64,000 nt of DNA from Sphingomonadales bacterium (lineage in GTDB: Bacteria > Pseudomonadota > Alphaproteobacteria > Sphingomonadales > Sphingomonadaceae), in NCBI GenBank assembly GCA_017302615.1, contig JAFLDB010000002.1, forward strand, positions 186,001 through 250,000, in the 5' to 3' direction. The notes below the pieces were generated by a model. The model worked only from the letters and a program-made list of their open reading frames with translations, was not told the DNA's origin and made no database searches. Below are positions 35,655-45,731 of the stretch, piece after piece. The position numbers and the translations under genes were made by a program. Position 1 is the first letter of the stretch, and every line of letters starts with the position of its first letter.

Positions 35655-36439
35655 CGCAGGATCGGAGTCTGCCCGCGCAGGAAATCGCTGGGCAAGGTGC
35701 CGGTCAGGGCCTTGAAATCACGAATGAAGTGCGACTGGTCGGCATAGCCGGCCTCGTGCGCCAGTTGGGTCCAGCTCGCTTCGGGTTCAAGCTCCTTGCG
35801 GTGCACGGCGTGGCCGATGCGGCAAATGCGAGCGTAATGCTTGGGATTGAGTCCGGTCAGCTGGCGGAAGCGGCGCTGGAAATGCCGCAGCGACAATCCG
35901 GCGCTGTCGGCCAGGTCCTGGATCGGGATGGTTCCGCGGGCGCCGCGCAGGCGGGTTGCCTCTCGCGCCACCGGGTCGTTGCAGGCCTTCGAAGGCGCGA
36001 GCGAGGTCAGCCAGCTATTGCAGGGTTCGACCATGTCCTCCCACCGTTCGGCCGCGCGCAAGGTGTCGATCAGGTCGGCGGGTGGATTGAGGGGCACAAA
36101 GTTGTCGACCAGGGTTACCGGATCGATTCCGAACAGTCCGGCGGCGGCAGCCGGTTGCAGCCGGGCGGAAAAGGTCCGCAGCGGCCCGGCGATCTCCATG
36201 TCGAACCGGTAATTGGTCGAGGGGCCGAACAGGGCGGCGGCGGGCGCCTCGCGGTGCATTCGGGTGTGCAGATCGTAGAGCCAGTGGCGACCTTCGAGAA
36301 TGATCTGGATGAAACAATTGGGCCGCGCCGGAATGACGCGCCGCATCAACCCGCCCTGGTCAATGAATTCCCCGCCGACATAGCCGATCAGACAGGATTC
36401 AAGCCCGGCGCAATTCGCGTCGAGCAATGTGATCTTCAC
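35633..36439 (-). CDS. AraC-family transcriptional regulator
   Basis: A 268-residue regulator. The C-terminal AraC domain (about residues 165-265) has two HTH motifs: TIPIQDLADSAGLSLRHFQR with FRQLTGLNPKHYAR, and SWTQLAHEAGYADQSHFIRD with FKALTGTLPSDF. The N-terminal 150 residues are a sensor domain whose ligand I cannot name. The last codons overlap mipZ on the other strand by 22 bases, so the genes share a 3' end with no terminator between them. Confidence 0.92.
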   Translation of the reverse strand: MKITLLDANCAGLESCLIGYVGGEFIDQGGLMRRVIPARPNCFIQIILEGRHWLYDLHTRMHREAPAAALFGPSTNYRFDMEIAGPLRTFSARLQPAAAAGLFGIDPVTLVDNFVPLNPPADLIDTLRAAERWEDMVEPCNSWLTSLAPSKACNDPVAREATRLRGARGTIPIQDLADSAGLSLRHFQRRFRQLTGLNPKHYARICRIGHAVHRKELEPEASWTQLAHEAGYADQSHFIRDFKALTGTLPSDFLRGQTPILRYPKWAG

Positions 36440-36504
36440 TTGGCGTTCTCCCCGTCTTCCGGATAGCTGTAATTCGCTCCGGATAGACCAAATTCAACGC
36501 GCGA

Positions 36505-37788
36505 CTATTGGCGCATAGCTTCGCGTTTCACTTCGCGCCAGCCTATATCTGCGCGGCAGAACCCGTCCGGGAAGTCGATTTTCTTCACCGCGTCATAGGC
36601 CGCCTGCTGGGCAGCCCCGACCGAGCCGGCCATGGCAGTGACATTCAGAACGCGCCCGCCGCTCGCCACCAGCCGGCCATCGGCCAGCGCGGTCCCGGCG
36701 TGGAACACCTTCGCCCCGGTTGCTTCGGCTTCGTCCACCCCGCCAATCGCACCGCCTTTCTTGGGCGTGCCGGGATAGCCTTCGGCGGCCATTACCACGG
36801 TCAGCGCGGTCTGATCGGCAAAGCGCGGCGCGGGCAGAGTGCCCAGCCGGCCTTCGGCGGTGGCCAGCATCAGTTCGGCCAGATCGCCCTGATAGCGCAG
36901 CATCAGTACCTGGCATTCCGGATCGCCGAACCGGCAGTTGTATTCGATCAATTGCACGCCGGTCGGGGTCAGCATGAGTCCGGCATAGAGTACGCCCGAA
37001 TAGGGCGTGCCTTCCTGCGCCATGGCCTGGACGGTCGGTACCACGATCCGCTCCATCGCCTCGCCTTCCAGCAGCGGGGTCAGCACAGGCGCCGGGCTGT
37101 AGGCACCCATCCCGCCGGTGTTGGGGCCGGTATCCCCATCCCCGACCCGCTTGTGATCCTGCGCCGATCCGAACGGGACCACGCTGTGCCCGTCGGTAAT
37201 CGCAAAGAAGCTGGCTTCCTCGCCTTCGAGGAACTCCTCGATCACCGCTTCGGCTCCGGCCTCGCCAAACCGGCCAGAGAAGATTTCACGCACCGCCTCC
37301 TCGGCTTCGGCGCGGGTCATGGCAACGGTCACGCCCTTGCCCGCGGCCAGGCCATCGGCCTTGACCACCACCGGAATGCCAAAGGCATCGAGCGCGGCCA
37401 GGCCCTCGGCCGCGCTGGTCACGCGGCGGAAACCGGCGGTCGGGATGCCATGGCGGGCGCAGAGCTCCTTGGTGAAAGCCTTCGATCCCTCCAACTGGGC
37501 GGCGGCCCGGCTTGGGCCGAATACCGGCACGCCCACGCCGCGCAGCGAATCGGCCAGACCATCGACCAGCGGTGCTTCCGGCCCGATCACCACCAGGCCG
37601 ATCCGCTGCGCCTCGCAGAAGGCCAGCACTGCGGCATGGTCTTCAACCGCCAGCGCGGTCAGTTCGGCATGCTGGGCGATCCCCGGGTTGCCGGGAGCGG
37701 CGAACAGCTTGTCGCACAACCGGGATTGCGCCAGCTTCCATGCCAGCGCATGCTCGCGCCCGCCCGAACCGATCAGCAGGATATTCAT
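36505..37788 (-). CDS. purD: Phosphoribosylamine-glycine ligase
   Basis: A 427-residue ATP-grasp enzyme of purine synthesis (GAR synthetase). The N-terminus is [20 protein letters not shown]. Core motifs include [42 protein letters not shown] and the [12 protein letters not shown] loop. Start ATG 37788 shares a CATG palindrome with the divergent xseA start, so its promoter must lie within xseA. It is separate from the AraC gene by 65 bases. Confidence 0.96.
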   Translation of the reverse strand: MNILLIGSGGREHALAWKLAQSRLCDKLFAAPGNPGIAQHAELTALAVEDHAAVLAFCEAQRIGLVVIGPEAPLVDGLADSLRGVGVPVFGPSRAAAQLEGSKAFTKELCARHGIPTAGFRRVTSAAEGLAALDAFGIPVVVKADGLAAGKGVTVAMTRAEAEEAVREIFSGRFGEAGAEAVIEEFLEGEEASFFAITDGHSVVPFGSAQDHKRVGDGDTGPNTGGMGAYSPAPVLTPLLEGEAMERIVVPTVQAMAQEGTPYSGVLYAGLMLTPTGVQLIEYNCRFGDPECQVLMLRYQGDLAELMLATAEGRLGTLPAPRFADQTALTVVMAAEGYPGTPKKGGAIGGVDEAEATGAKVFHAGTALADGRLVASGGRVLNVTAMAGSVGAAQQAAYDAVKKIDFPDGFCRADIGWREVKREAMRQ

Positions 37789-39187
37789 GACGCCGCCGCC
37801 TTTTGCCGAAGAAGAACCCGCCGGGCTGGTAGCGAAGGAAGGCGCGGGCGACAACGCCGCCGCGCTCTCGGTCAGCGAGATTTCCGCCGCGCTGAAGCGC
37901 GTGGTCGAGGACCGCTTCGGTTTTGTGCGGGTGCGGGGCGAGCTGAGCGGGCTGAAACGGGCCGCTTCCGGCCACGTCTATATGGCGCTCAAGGACGAGA
38001 ATGCGCGGCTGGACGCGGTGATGTGGCGCGGCACGGCCCAGCGGCTTAATTTCCAGCCGGAAGACGGGCTGGAAGTGATCGCCACCGGCAAGCTGACCAC
38101 CTATCCCGGTCGTTCCAACTACCAGCTGGTGGTGGAACGGATGGAAGTGGCGGGCGAAGGCGCGCTGCTCGCCCTGCTGGCCCGCAACAAGGCCCGGTTC
38201 GAGGCCGAAGGACTGTTCGCACCGGAGCGCAAGCGCGCGATTCCGTTCCTGCCGCGCACGATCGGCGTCGTGACTTCTCCCACCGGGGCGGTGATCCGCG
38301 ACATTCTCCACCGCCTGGCAGACCGCTTTCCGGTCCGCGTGCTCGTCTGGCCGGTGCTGGTCCAGGGGCAGGGCGCGGCGGAGCAGGTCGCGGCAGCCGT
38401 GCGCGGCTTTTCGGCGCTGGCCCCGGATGGCGCGACGCCGCGTCCTGACCTCGTGATCGTCGCGCGCGGGGGCGGCTCGATCGAGGACCTGTGGGCGTTC
38501 AACGAGGAAGCGGTGGTCCGCGCCGTGGCCGATTGCACCATCCCGGTGATTTCCGCCGTGGGGCATGAAACCGATACCACCCTGTGCGATTTCGCTGCCG
38601 ATCGCCGCGCGCCGACGCCGACCGCGGCGGCGGAAATGGCCGTTCCGGTCAAGGCCGACCTTGCCAACCAGATCGCCGAACTGGCGTTGCGCCAGCGCCG
38701 CGCCGTGCTGCGCCCGCTGCAACTGGGGCGTGAACGGCTGGCTGCCCGGGCGGATCGTTTGCCCCAGCCACAGGCGCTGCTCAGCCCGCAGGCGCAGAAG
38801 CTGGATGACCTGTCCGACCGGTTCCGTCGCGCCCTGGCCGACCGGACCATGCTGGCCCGGGGCGATTTGCAGCGGGTGGCCGGGCGGCTGTCGCTGCCGC
38901 TGCTGGCCTCGCGGGTCGAAGCGGCAAAGGGGCGGCTGGACGGGCTGTCGCGGCTGTTCGTCTCGCTCGATCCCGACCGGGTGCTGGCGCGTGGCTACGT
39001 GCGGGTGACGGCGGGTGACGGGCGAACCCTGACCGGCAAGGCGGCAGCGGCGCAGGAACCGGCGCTGACCCTGCATTTCCGTGATGGAACGCTGGATGTT
39101 GCCCCCGCTGCCGGTGGTACCCCGCGGCCACCGGCCCGGCCGCGTCATCCCGCGCCGCCAGCGCCGGAACAGGGCAAATTGCTCTGA
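37787..39187 (+). CDS. xseA: Exodeoxyribonuclease VII large subunit
   Basis: A 466-residue subunit. The N-terminal OB fold ([31 protein letters not shown]) is followed by the catalytic domain ([68 protein letters not shown]) and a coiled-coil tail. ATG 37787 is the only usual start that includes the family N-terminus. It is two bases away from overlapping purD face-to-face, so its promoter must lie inside purD. Confidence 0.94.
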   Translation: MTPPPFAEEEPAGLVAKEGAGDNAAALSVSEISAALKRVVEDRFGFVRVRGELSGLKRAASGHVYMALKDENARLDAVMWRGTAQRLNFQPEDGLEVIATGKLTTYPGRSNYQLVVERMEVAGEGALLALLARNKARFEAEGLFAPERKRAIPFLPRTIGVVTSPTGAVIRDILHRLADRFPVRVLVWPVLVQGQGAAEQVAAAVRGFSALAPDGATPRPDLVIVARGGGSIEDLWAFNEEAVVRAVADCTIPVISAVGHETDTTLCDFAADRRAPTPTAAAEMAVPVKADLANQIAELALRQRRAVLRPLQLGRERLAARADRLPQPQALLSPQAQKLDDLSDRFRRALADRTMLARGDLQRVAGRLSLPLLASRVEAAKGRLDGLSRLFVSLDPDRVLARGYVRVTAGDGRTLTGKAAAAQEPALTLHFRDGTLDVAPAAGGTPRPPARPRHPAPPAPEQGKLL

Positions 39188-39214
39188 CTGGCGGGCTTTG
39201 CTAGGGACCTCATC

Positions 39215-39418
39215 ATGCTCATGAACTCCGCAGATCGCCCCGCCATGCTGTTCTATCAGGCCAACGGTTTCCGTGTGCTGAGCCCCGGCAATCACGTGGT
39301 TTGCGCCGCCACCGGCGAGCAGGTCGCGCTTGAGGTGCTGCGTTACTGGAGCGTCGAGCGGCAGGAAGCCTATGCCAGCGCCGAAGTGGCGACCCGGCAC
39401 CTGCTGGGACAGGGGTGA
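39215..39418 (+). CDS. DUF2093 domain protein
   Basis: A 67-residue protein matching the DUF2093 family ([23 protein letters not shown], then [18 protein letters not shown]). Function is unknown; the cysteine at about residue 30 may be functional. It lies between xseA and the M23 peptidase and overlaps the latter by four bases (GTGA), as a conserved operon member. Confidence 0.82.
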   Translation: MLMNSADRPAMLFYQANGFRVLSPGNHVVCAATGEQVALEVLRYWSVERQEAYASAEVATRHLLGQG

Positions 39419-40293
39419 GCGCGGTGATGCAGCGGCGGCTGTTCCTGGCTGCCGGAGGGGCGGCGGCCGGGTTCGGGTTGTGGCGCGCCAGCGGCTGGGC
39501 GGCGGAACGGACCAGCATGGATCCGATGGCCGATTTCGCGCTGAACGGACAGCTCACGCAGGGGGGATGGGCGCGGGGCAAGGCCCCTACCGATAGCACA
39601 CGGCTATATCTCAACGGGCAGCAAGTGCGCCTTGCACCGGACCTGTCGTTCTTCATTGCCTTCGATCGCGATGCCGGACCCAGGGCCGAACTGCTGGCCG
39701 AGCAGCGCGGCGGCGGATCGAGCCGCGGCAGCTTCGCCGTCTCGCCGCGCTCCTGGCAGATCGAGCACATCCCGATCGGGCGTCGTCCCGGTTCGGCTCC
39801 CAGCGAGGAGTATGCCCGTCGCCGCGAGGCCGAGCAGGCCCGGATCCGCGCCGCCCGGCTGAAGGACCATGCGATCGAGGGCTGGCGGCAGAAGTTCATC
39901 TGGCCGGCGACCGGGCGGATCTCCGGCCGGTTCGGCTCGCAGCGGATCTACAACGGCAGTCCGGGGGCCTACCATTCGGGCCTCGACATCGCGACCGGGA
40001 CCAGCGGCACGCCGTTCGTCGCCCCGGCCGACGGGGTGGTGATCCTGGCGGCGGAACAATCTTTCACGCTGGAAGGACGGCTCTTGATGATCGACCACGG
40101 GATGGGCCTCAACAGCGCTTTCCTGCACTGTTCCAGCCATGCGGTGAAAGAGGGCGACACCGTCCGCCAGGGCCAGTTCATCGGCCGCATCGGCGCGACC
40201 GGCCGGGCGACGGGGCCGCACCTGCACTGGTCGATCAAGTGGCGCGAGGCCCGGCTCGATCCGCTGCTGTTCCTGGGGAAGATGGGAGTTTAG
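39415..40293 (+). CDS. M23 (LytM) peptidase
   Basis: A 292-residue exported peptidase. The N-terminus has a twin-Arg-like [10 protein letters not shown] signal region. The M23 domain covers about residues 165-290, with the zinc ligands in [10 protein letters not shown] (H-x3-D) and the catalytic GPHLHWS. It should cleave peptidoglycan cross-links or regulate an amidase. GTG 39415 overlaps DUF2093; ATG 39427 (four codons later) is the alternative start. Confidence 0.9.
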   Translation: MSAVMQRRLFLAAGGAAAGFGLWRASGWAAERTSMDPMADFALNGQLTQGGWARGKAPTDSTRLYLNGQQVRLAPDLSFFIAFDRDAGPRAELLAEQRGGGSSRGSFAVSPRSWQIEHIPIGRRPGSAPSEEYARRREAEQARIRAARLKDHAIEGWRQKFIWPATGRISGRFGSQRIYNGSPGAYHSGLDIATGTSGTPFVAPADGVVILAAEQSFTLEGRLLMIDHGMGLNSAFLHCSSHAVKEGDTVRQGQFIGRIGATGRATGPHLHWSIKWREARLDPLLFLGKMGV

Positions 40294-40305
40294 GGTTTCC
40301 CCTCC

Positions 40306-40839
40306 CTACTCCACCCGCCGGACGCGGATCGCGCGCTGGCCGTCCACGTTCATCCGGTATGTGCCCAGCGCCGCCTTGTAGATCCGCACCTTGTCACCCT
40401 TGCGCGGGTCGAACACCAGCCGCTCGCTGTCGGTCTGTTCCCACACCGATCCGTCCTCCAGCGTGATCCGCCAGGTGCCATAGCCAAAGGCCCGGGCCGA
40501 AGCGACCGTGCCGAGGATCTCCTTGATTTCGTCCTTGTCGTCGTCGCCGCCGCCAAACAGGCCCAGACTCGGCAGCTTGAAGCCGAACAGGCCCTTGCGC
40601 GTCTCGCGCACGGCGGCGCGATCGGTCACCACCACTTCGCCGGCGGCGGTGGCCTGTTCCAGCTTGCCGACCTGCGCGTCGAAGCAGGCCAGCCGTGCCG
40701 CCGGATCGGCAATCGCCTTGCAGGCGACCAGGTCCTTGTAGGCCTGCGGAGCGGGTGGCGGAGCCTTGTCTTTCGCGGCGGCAGGGGCGGCCAGGACCAG
40801 AAAAAGGCCGATTGCCCCGGCCAAATGGTTAACGCGCAT
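40306..40839 (-). CDS. Periplasmic protein of unknown function
   Basis: A 177-residue exported protein with a signal peptide (GAIGLFLVLAAPAAAKD). It has a cysteine pair in LVACKAIADPAARLACFDAQ, a motif found in several periplasmic accessory proteins. The rest (IKEILGTVASARAFGYGTWR) looks like a small beta domain. I cannot name the family. It is convergent with the M23 peptidase, 12 bases apart. Confidence 0.75.
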   Translation of the reverse strand: MRVNHLAGAIGLFLVLAAPAAAKDKAPPPAPQAYKDLVACKAIADPAARLACFDAQVGKLEQATAAGEVVVTDRAAVRETRKGLFGFKLPSLGLFGGGDDDKDEIKEILGTVASARAFGYGTWRITLEDGSVWEQTDSERLVFDPRKGDKVRIYKAALGTYRMNVDGQRAIRVRRVE

Positions 40840-40924
40840 TGCCCATAACTCCCTCGCCAGCCCGGCGCAGTCCGCCTGCGGCCATTGTTCCAGCGGGTTA
40901 ACAGGCCTTGGCCGTGGCGTAAAC

Positions 40925-40948
40925 CACTGTGACTTTATGGTTACAGTG
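40925..40948. promoter_or_regulatory. Imperfect inverted repeat upstream of TonB receptor
   Basis: CACTGTGAC and GTTACAGTG form nine-base arms with one mismatch around a six-base centre. It lies in the 272-base gap upstream of the TonB-dependent receptor. The half-sites recall Crp/Fnr (TGTGA), but the gap between them is eight bases rather than six, so another regulator is more likely. Confidence 0.45.
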
Positions 40949-41111
40949 CCAGCGAAAGTGCCGCGAATCCGGGGTTCTGCGCTTTACAGGGGGTGCCTGC
41001 GGCGGCACGGAAGGTTCCATCGGGTAAGTCTGGGCTGTTTTTGCGGCCCTTTTGCCTGTTCGCTCGCCGGGTTTCGGCCCGGCATCCAGAACAACGAGGG
41101 ACTGGAAACAC

Positions 41112-44100
41112 ATGAAAACCATGCTCAAACTCGCATCTGCCCCCGCAGTGCTCGGCTTCGCGCTGACCGCTCTGCCGGCATATGCCCAAGACGCTTCGGA
41201 CGAAGCCGACGAAGGTGCCACCATCGTCGTCACCGGTTCGCGTCTCGCCTCGCCGAATCTCGAATCGGCCAGCCCGGTGACCGTCGTCACGGCTGAAGAA
41301 ATCAAGGGCACCGGCACCACCCGCGTGGAAGACCTGGTGAACTCGCTGCCGCAGGTCTTCGCCGGCCAGGGCTCCAACTATGCCAACGGCGCTTCGGGCG
41401 CGGCCACGCTGAACCTGCGCGGCCTGGGTTCGGAACGCACCCTGGTGCTGGTCAACGGTCGTCGTCTGACCCCGGGTGACCCGAGCACTTCGGCTGCCGA
41501 CATCAACGTGATCCCGGGTGCCATGGTCAAGCGCATCGACGTGCTGACCGGCGGTGCCTCGTCGGTGTACGGCGCTGACGCCGTGTCGGGCGTCGTCAAC
41601 TTCGTGATGGACACGAAGTTCGAAGGCTTCCGCATCGATGGCCAGTACAGCTTCTACAACCACAACAACGACATCGGCACGCAGGTTACCAACCCGCTGG
41701 CGGCGCGCGGCTATGCGATCCCGCGCGGCATGGTCACCGATGGCGGCACCGTTGACGCGACTGTCGCTTTCGGCACCAGCTTCGACGATGGCCGCGGCCA
41801 CATCAGCGCCTATGCCGGCTACCGCAAGGTTGACGCCGTGCTGCAGCGCGACCGTGACTACTCGGCCTGCTCGCTGGCTGCCCGCACCACTGCCCAGGTC
41901 GCTGCCAACGGCGCGCTCTACAGCTGCGGCGGCTCGGCCACCTCGGCCAACGGCACCGTGTTCGACGGCACCTCGTCGACCTACCAGATCGGCGCTGGCC
42001 GCACCCTGGTTCCGGGCTTCACCCCGTACAACTTCGGTCCGCTGAACTACTTCCAGCGTCCGGACGAGCGTTACACCGCCGGCGTGTTCGCCGAGTACGA
42101 AGTCAGCGATTCGCTGAAGCCGTACCTCGAGTTCATGTTCATGGACGACCGTACCGTTGCCCAGATCGCCCCCTCGGGCAACTTCGGCAACACCCTGTCG
42201 ATCAACTGCGACAACCCGCTGCTCGGCGCCAGCCAGGCCGCGATCCTCTGCGCCCCCGGCAACCTGCTGTCGGATACGTCGAACCCGTTCGCCACGGTCG
42301 GCAACAGCGGTGGCACCGCGCTGGTCTTCACCGACGCGCTGGGCAACACCTACAACAAGGGCTTCGCGCAGATCCTGCGTCGTAACGTCGAAGGCGGCGG
42401 CCGTCAGAGCGATCTGCAGCACACCTCCTATCGCGCCGTGATCGGGATGAAGGGCGACCTTTCGGACGCCTGGTCGTATGACCTGTACTACCAGTACGGT
42501 CGCACGATCTACAACCAGATCTACAAGAACGACTTCTCGGTCACCCGGATCACCCGTGCGCTCGACGTTGTCACCAACCCGACCACCGGCGCGCCGGTCT
42601 GCCGCTCGGTCCTCGACGGCACCGACCCGAACTGCGTTCCCTGGGATATCTGGGGCACCGGCACGGTCACCCAGGCGGCTCTGAACTATGTTCAGGTTCC
42701 GGGTCTGGCCAAGGGCATCAACACCGAACAGATCGTCTCGGGCGCTCTGACCGGTGACCTCGGCGCCTACGGCATCAAGAGCCCGGCCGCCCAGGAAGGC
42801 TTCGGCATCGCGATCGGTGCGGAATACCGCAAGGCGACCCTCGACTTCGTCACCGACGTTTCGTTCCAGACCGGCGACCTTGCCGGCCAGGGCGGTGCGA
42901 CCCCGTCGGTCGCTGGTGACTTCAACGTCAAGGAAGTCTTCGGCGAACTGCGCATGCCGCTGGTTCAGGAAAGCCTGTTCCACGACCTGACCTTCACCGC
43001 CGGCTACCGCTACTCGTCGTACAAGGTGAATGGTGGCGGCTCGTTCGACACCGACACCTACAAGATCGAAGGCGAATTCGCCCCGATCCGCGACATCCGC
43101 TTCCGCGGCGGTTACAACCGCGCCGTCCGCGCGCCCACCCTGCAGGACTTCTTCGCCCCGCAGCTGGTTGCGCTCGACGGTTCGAACGACCCCTGCGCCG
43201 GATTCGCGATCACGGCAGCCAACACCGGCTGTCTTGCCCAGGGTCTGTCGATCGGTCAGATCGTCGCTCCGAACCCGGCCGACCAGTACAACGGTCTAGG
43301 CGGCGGTAACCCGTTCCTGCAGCCGGAAATCGCCGACACCTGGACTGCCGGCGTCGTCCTGCAGCCGGGCTTCCTGCCGGGCTTCTCGCTGAGCGTCGAC
43401 TGGTTCAACATCAAGGTGAAGAACGCCATCCAGGGCATCGGGGCCGACACCATCGTCACCCAGTGCACCAACACGGCTGATCCGTTCTTCTGCAGCCTCG
43501 TCCGTCGCGACGCGTCGGGCTCGCTGTGGCGCACCAACAACGGCTACATCATCAATACGCCGCAGAACATCGGTTACGCCCAGACCAAGGGTATCGACGT
43601 TTCGGCTGCGTATAGCCGTCAGCTGGGTGGCCTTGGCCGCATGAACGTCAGCTTCGTCGGCACCTGGCTGGACAAGCTGGAATCGTTCGACGGCATCACC
43701 ATCCCGGTGGACTGCGTGGGTTACCACGGCGCGCTGTGCGGCACGCCGAACCCCAAGTGGCGTCACCAGATGCGTGTCGGCCTCGATACCAAGATGGGTA
43801 TCGGCGTGTCGGTCCGCTGGCGCTACTTCGACTCGGTTGTTCAGGACCGCTCGAGCTCGAACCCGAACCTCGCGGGTACGACTCAGCCGGCCAACCTGCG
43901 CATCCCGGCCGTCAGCTACTTCGACCTGGCGCTGACCGCCGACGTGGGCGACAACTTCAAGTTCCGCCTCGGTGCCAACAACCTGCTCGACAAGACCCCG
44001 CCGCTCACCGTCGGCGCGGCTTGCCCGGCCGGTCCGTGCAACGGCAACTCGTGGGCCCAGGTCTACGATTCGCTGGGTCGTTACGTCTACGCCGGTGTGA

Positions 44101-44114
44101 CCCTCGACTTCTAA
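41112..44114 (+). CDS. TonB-dependent outer membrane receptor
   Basis: A 1000-residue receptor. The signal peptide ends in ALPAYAQD. A TonB-box-like TIVVTGSRL begins the plug domain (SPVTVVTAEEIKG, then LNLRGLGSERTLVLVNGRR, and VLTGGASSVYGADAVSGVVNF). A large beta-barrel follows with several Cys pairs in loops, ending in the expected C-terminal Phe (YAGVTLDF). The substrate is unknown. Codon use leans on CGT and GGT, suggesting high expression. Three TPR enzymes follow on the same strand. Confidence 0.94.
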   Translation: MKTMLKLASAPAVLGFALTALPAYAQDASDEADEGATIVVTGSRLASPNLESASPVTVVTAEEIKGTGTTRVEDLVNSLPQVFAGQGSNYANGASGAATLNLRGLGSERTLVLVNGRRLTPGDPSTSAADINVIPGAMVKRIDVLTGGASSVYGADAVSGVVNFVMDTKFEGFRIDGQYSFYNHNNDIGTQVTNPLAARGYAIPRGMVTDGGTVDATVAFGTSFDDGRGHISAYAGYRKVDAVLQRDRDYSACSLAARTTAQVAANGALYSCGGSATSANGTVFDGTSSTYQIGAGRTLVPGFTPYNFGPLNYFQRPDERYTAGVFAEYEVSDSLKPYLEFMFMDDRTVAQIAPSGNFGNTLSINCDNPLLGASQAAILCAPGNLLSDTSNPFATVGNSGGTALVFTDALGNTYNKGFAQILRRNVEGGGRQSDLQHTSYRAVIGMKGDLSDAWSYDLYYQYGRTIYNQIYKNDFSVTRITRALDVVTNPTTGAPVCRSVLDGTDPNCVPWDIWGTGTVTQAALNYVQVPGLAKGINTEQIVSGALTGDLGAYGIKSPAAQEGFGIAIGAEYRKATLDFVTDVSFQTGDLAGQGGATPSVAGDFNVKEVFGELRMPLVQESLFHDLTFTAGYRYSSYKVNGGGSFDTDTYKIEGEFAPIRDIRFRGGYNRAVRAPTLQDFFAPQLVALDGSNDPCAGFAITAANTGCLAQGLSIGQIVAPNPADQYNGLGGGNPFLQPEIADTWTAGVVLQPGFLPGFSLSVDWFNIKVKNAIQGIGADTIVTQCTNTADPFFCSLVRRDASGSLWRTNNGYIINTPQNIGYAQTKGIDVSAAYSRQLGGLGRMNVSFVGTWLDKLESFDGITIPVDCVGYHGALCGTPNPKWRHQMRVGLDTKMGIGVSVRWRYFDSVVQDRSSSNPNLAGTTQPANLRIPAVSYFDLALTADVGDNFKFRLGANNLLDKTPPLTVGAACPAGPCNGNSWAQVYDSLGRYVYAGVTLDF

Positions 44115-44143
44115 GTCGAACGGCACATTCGCCAGACAGACAG

Positions 44144-44180
44144 GTGGCGGGAACCTTCGGGTTCCCGCCACTTTGTTTTT
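44144..44180 (+). terminator. Strong intrinsic terminator with UUCG loop
   Basis: A perfect 12-bp stem (GTGGCGGGAACC/GGTTCCCGCCAC) closed by a TTCG tetraloop is followed by TTTGTTTTT. It separates the TonB receptor from the downstream TPR-enzyme unit, so these may be transcribed independently or by read-through. Confidence 0.93.
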
Positions 44181-44213
44181 GGCGGCAGGGAACTGCGCGG
44201 CTAGGGTCCGGGC

Positions 44214-45731
44214 ATGACCACCCGCGAAGCCGCACTCGCCGCGCTTGCCGCAGCGCCCTCTGCCGATGCAACCGCGCTGCTCCGCGCCGCCAGCGAAGCG
44301 CTGAAGCATGGGGCCGCTGCTGAAGCCGAAGCGGCCCTTGCCCCGGCAACGCAGCGCTTCCCGGCCGATCCGCGCATCTGGCAGTTCCTCGGCCTCGCCC
44401 GCCGCGATCTGCAGGACAGCGCCGGGGCGCATGACGCTTTCACCCGCGCCGCGGCGCTTGCGCCCAATGACCCCCTTATCGCTCACAGCCAGGCCCGCAC
44501 CGCGCTGGAGGCCGGCTATCCCGCCCTGCCCCTGTTCAACCGCGCTCGCCTGCTCGCCCCCGGTGATGGCAGCGTTGCGCTGGGCCGCGCCGCCAGCCAG
44601 TTTGCCGAAGGCAAGGGGGAAGACGCCTGCGATCAGCTGGCCGCCATGCTGGCGACCAACCCCGGCTGGATCGACGGCCACCTCGCGCTCGCCCGGTTCC
44701 TGGCCCAGGTCCGGCCCGAAGCCTCGCTGGATGAAAGCCTGCGCGCCGCCCTGCGCCAGCATCCCCGGGCCGGAGCGTTGTGGCAGGCGCGGATGCGGGT
44801 GCTGATGGAAGCGCGTGACTACGCCGCAACCCTGGCCGCGGTCGACGAGGCACGAGCGGCGCTGGGCCCGGCCGATGAGCTCGACCGGATCGCCGCGCTG
44901 TGCCTGACCGAACTGGGCCGCGCGGAAGAGGCGCAGGCGCTGTTTGACCGGCTGCCCTTCCCGGCCGATCCGGAACAGGCGATCTGGCCGATCCGCAATT
45001 ACATCCGGCTCGGCCGCCACGATCAGGCGCTGATGCTGGCTGAGCATCACTTCGATGGCCAATCCGCAGCACCGCTGTGGCCCTATCGTTCGCTGTTGTG
45101 GAGGCTTCTGGCCGATCCCCGCTGGGACTGGCTCGAAGGCGACGCGCGAATGGTCGGCACCTATGATATTGCTGCCGAAGTCGGTCCGATTGACGCGCTC
45201 GCCGATGTGCTGCGCGGCCTGCACGCCGCCAAGGGTCAGCCGCTCGACCAGTCGGTCCGGGGTGGCACCCAGACCGACGGCAACCTGCTGGCCCGGGCCG
45301 AACCGGAAATCCGCCGGCTGCGTGCCGCTCTGCTGGAAGCGGTGCGCCACTATGTCGAGCAGCTCCCCCCGCCGGACCCAGCGCACCCGATGCTGCTGGA
45401 CCGGCGCGACGATCTGCGTGTTGCCGGGGCCTGGTCGGTGCGGCTGACCGATCACGGTTTTCACGCCGATCACGTGCACTATCAGGGCTGGATCAGCTCC
45501 GCCTTCTATGTCGTGGTGCCGGATGATGATCCACTGGTGCCGGAAAGCGGCTGGCTGGCCTTTGGCCAGTGTCTCGATGTGCTGCCCGATCTGCTCGCGT
45601 TCCGGACAGTGAAGCCCCAGCCGGGAAAACTTGCCCTGTTTCCCTCAATCATGTGGCACGGCACGCGCCCCTTTGGTAGCGGCGAACGGATGACCGTTGC
45701 TTACGATATCGCCCGCCCGAGGCAGGCATGA
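44214..45731 (+). CDS. TPR protein with C-terminal 2OG-Fe(II) oxygenase domain
   Basis: A 505-residue protein. Residues about 20-310 are TPR repeats (PRIWQFLGLARRDLQDSA and similar). The C-terminal domain (about 395-500) is a 2-oxoglutarate/Fe(II) dioxygenase of the 2OG-FeII_Oxy_5 type. The facial triad can be placed at His417 and Asp419 (GFHADHVH) and His482 (IMWHGTRPF), with Arg492 for 2-oxoglutarate. It overlaps the next gene by four bases. Substrate is probably a protein or peptide held by the TPR array. Confidence 0.85.
   Translation: MTTREAALAALAAAPSADATALLRAASEALKHGAAAEAEAALAPATQRFPADPRIWQFLGLARRDLQDSAGAHDAFTRAAALAPNDPLIAHSQARTALEAGYPALPLFNRARLLAPGDGSVALGRAASQFAEGKGEDACDQLAAMLATNPGWIDGHLALARFLAQVRPEASLDESLRAALRQHPRAGALWQARMRVLMEARDYAATLAAVDEARAALGPADELDRIAALCLTELGRAEEAQALFDRLPFPADPEQAIWPIRNYIRLGRHDQALMLAEHHFDGQSAAPLWPYRSLLWRLLADPRWDWLEGDARMVGTYDIAAEVGPIDALADVLRGLHAAKGQPLDQSVRGGTQTDGNLLARAEPEIRRLRAALLEAVRHYVEQLPPPDPAHPMLLDRRDDLRVAGAWSVRLTDHGFHADHVHYQGWISSAFYVVVPDDDPLVPESGWLAFGQCLDVLPDLLAFRTVKPQPGKLALFPSIMWHGTRPFGSGERMTVAYDIARPRQA

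Noticed and set aside
40925..40948. Crp/Fnr site reading of the palindrome before the TonB receptor
   Set aside because: The space between TGTGA and TTACA is eight bases, and Crp/Fnr dimers need six.
40941..45479. Very long minus-strand open frames (about 680 and 727 codons) opposite the TonB receptor and the TPR oxygenase
   Set aside because: They are antisense shadows of GC-rich coding DNA. Their translations are low-complexity and show no domain, while the + strand genes have full family motifs.
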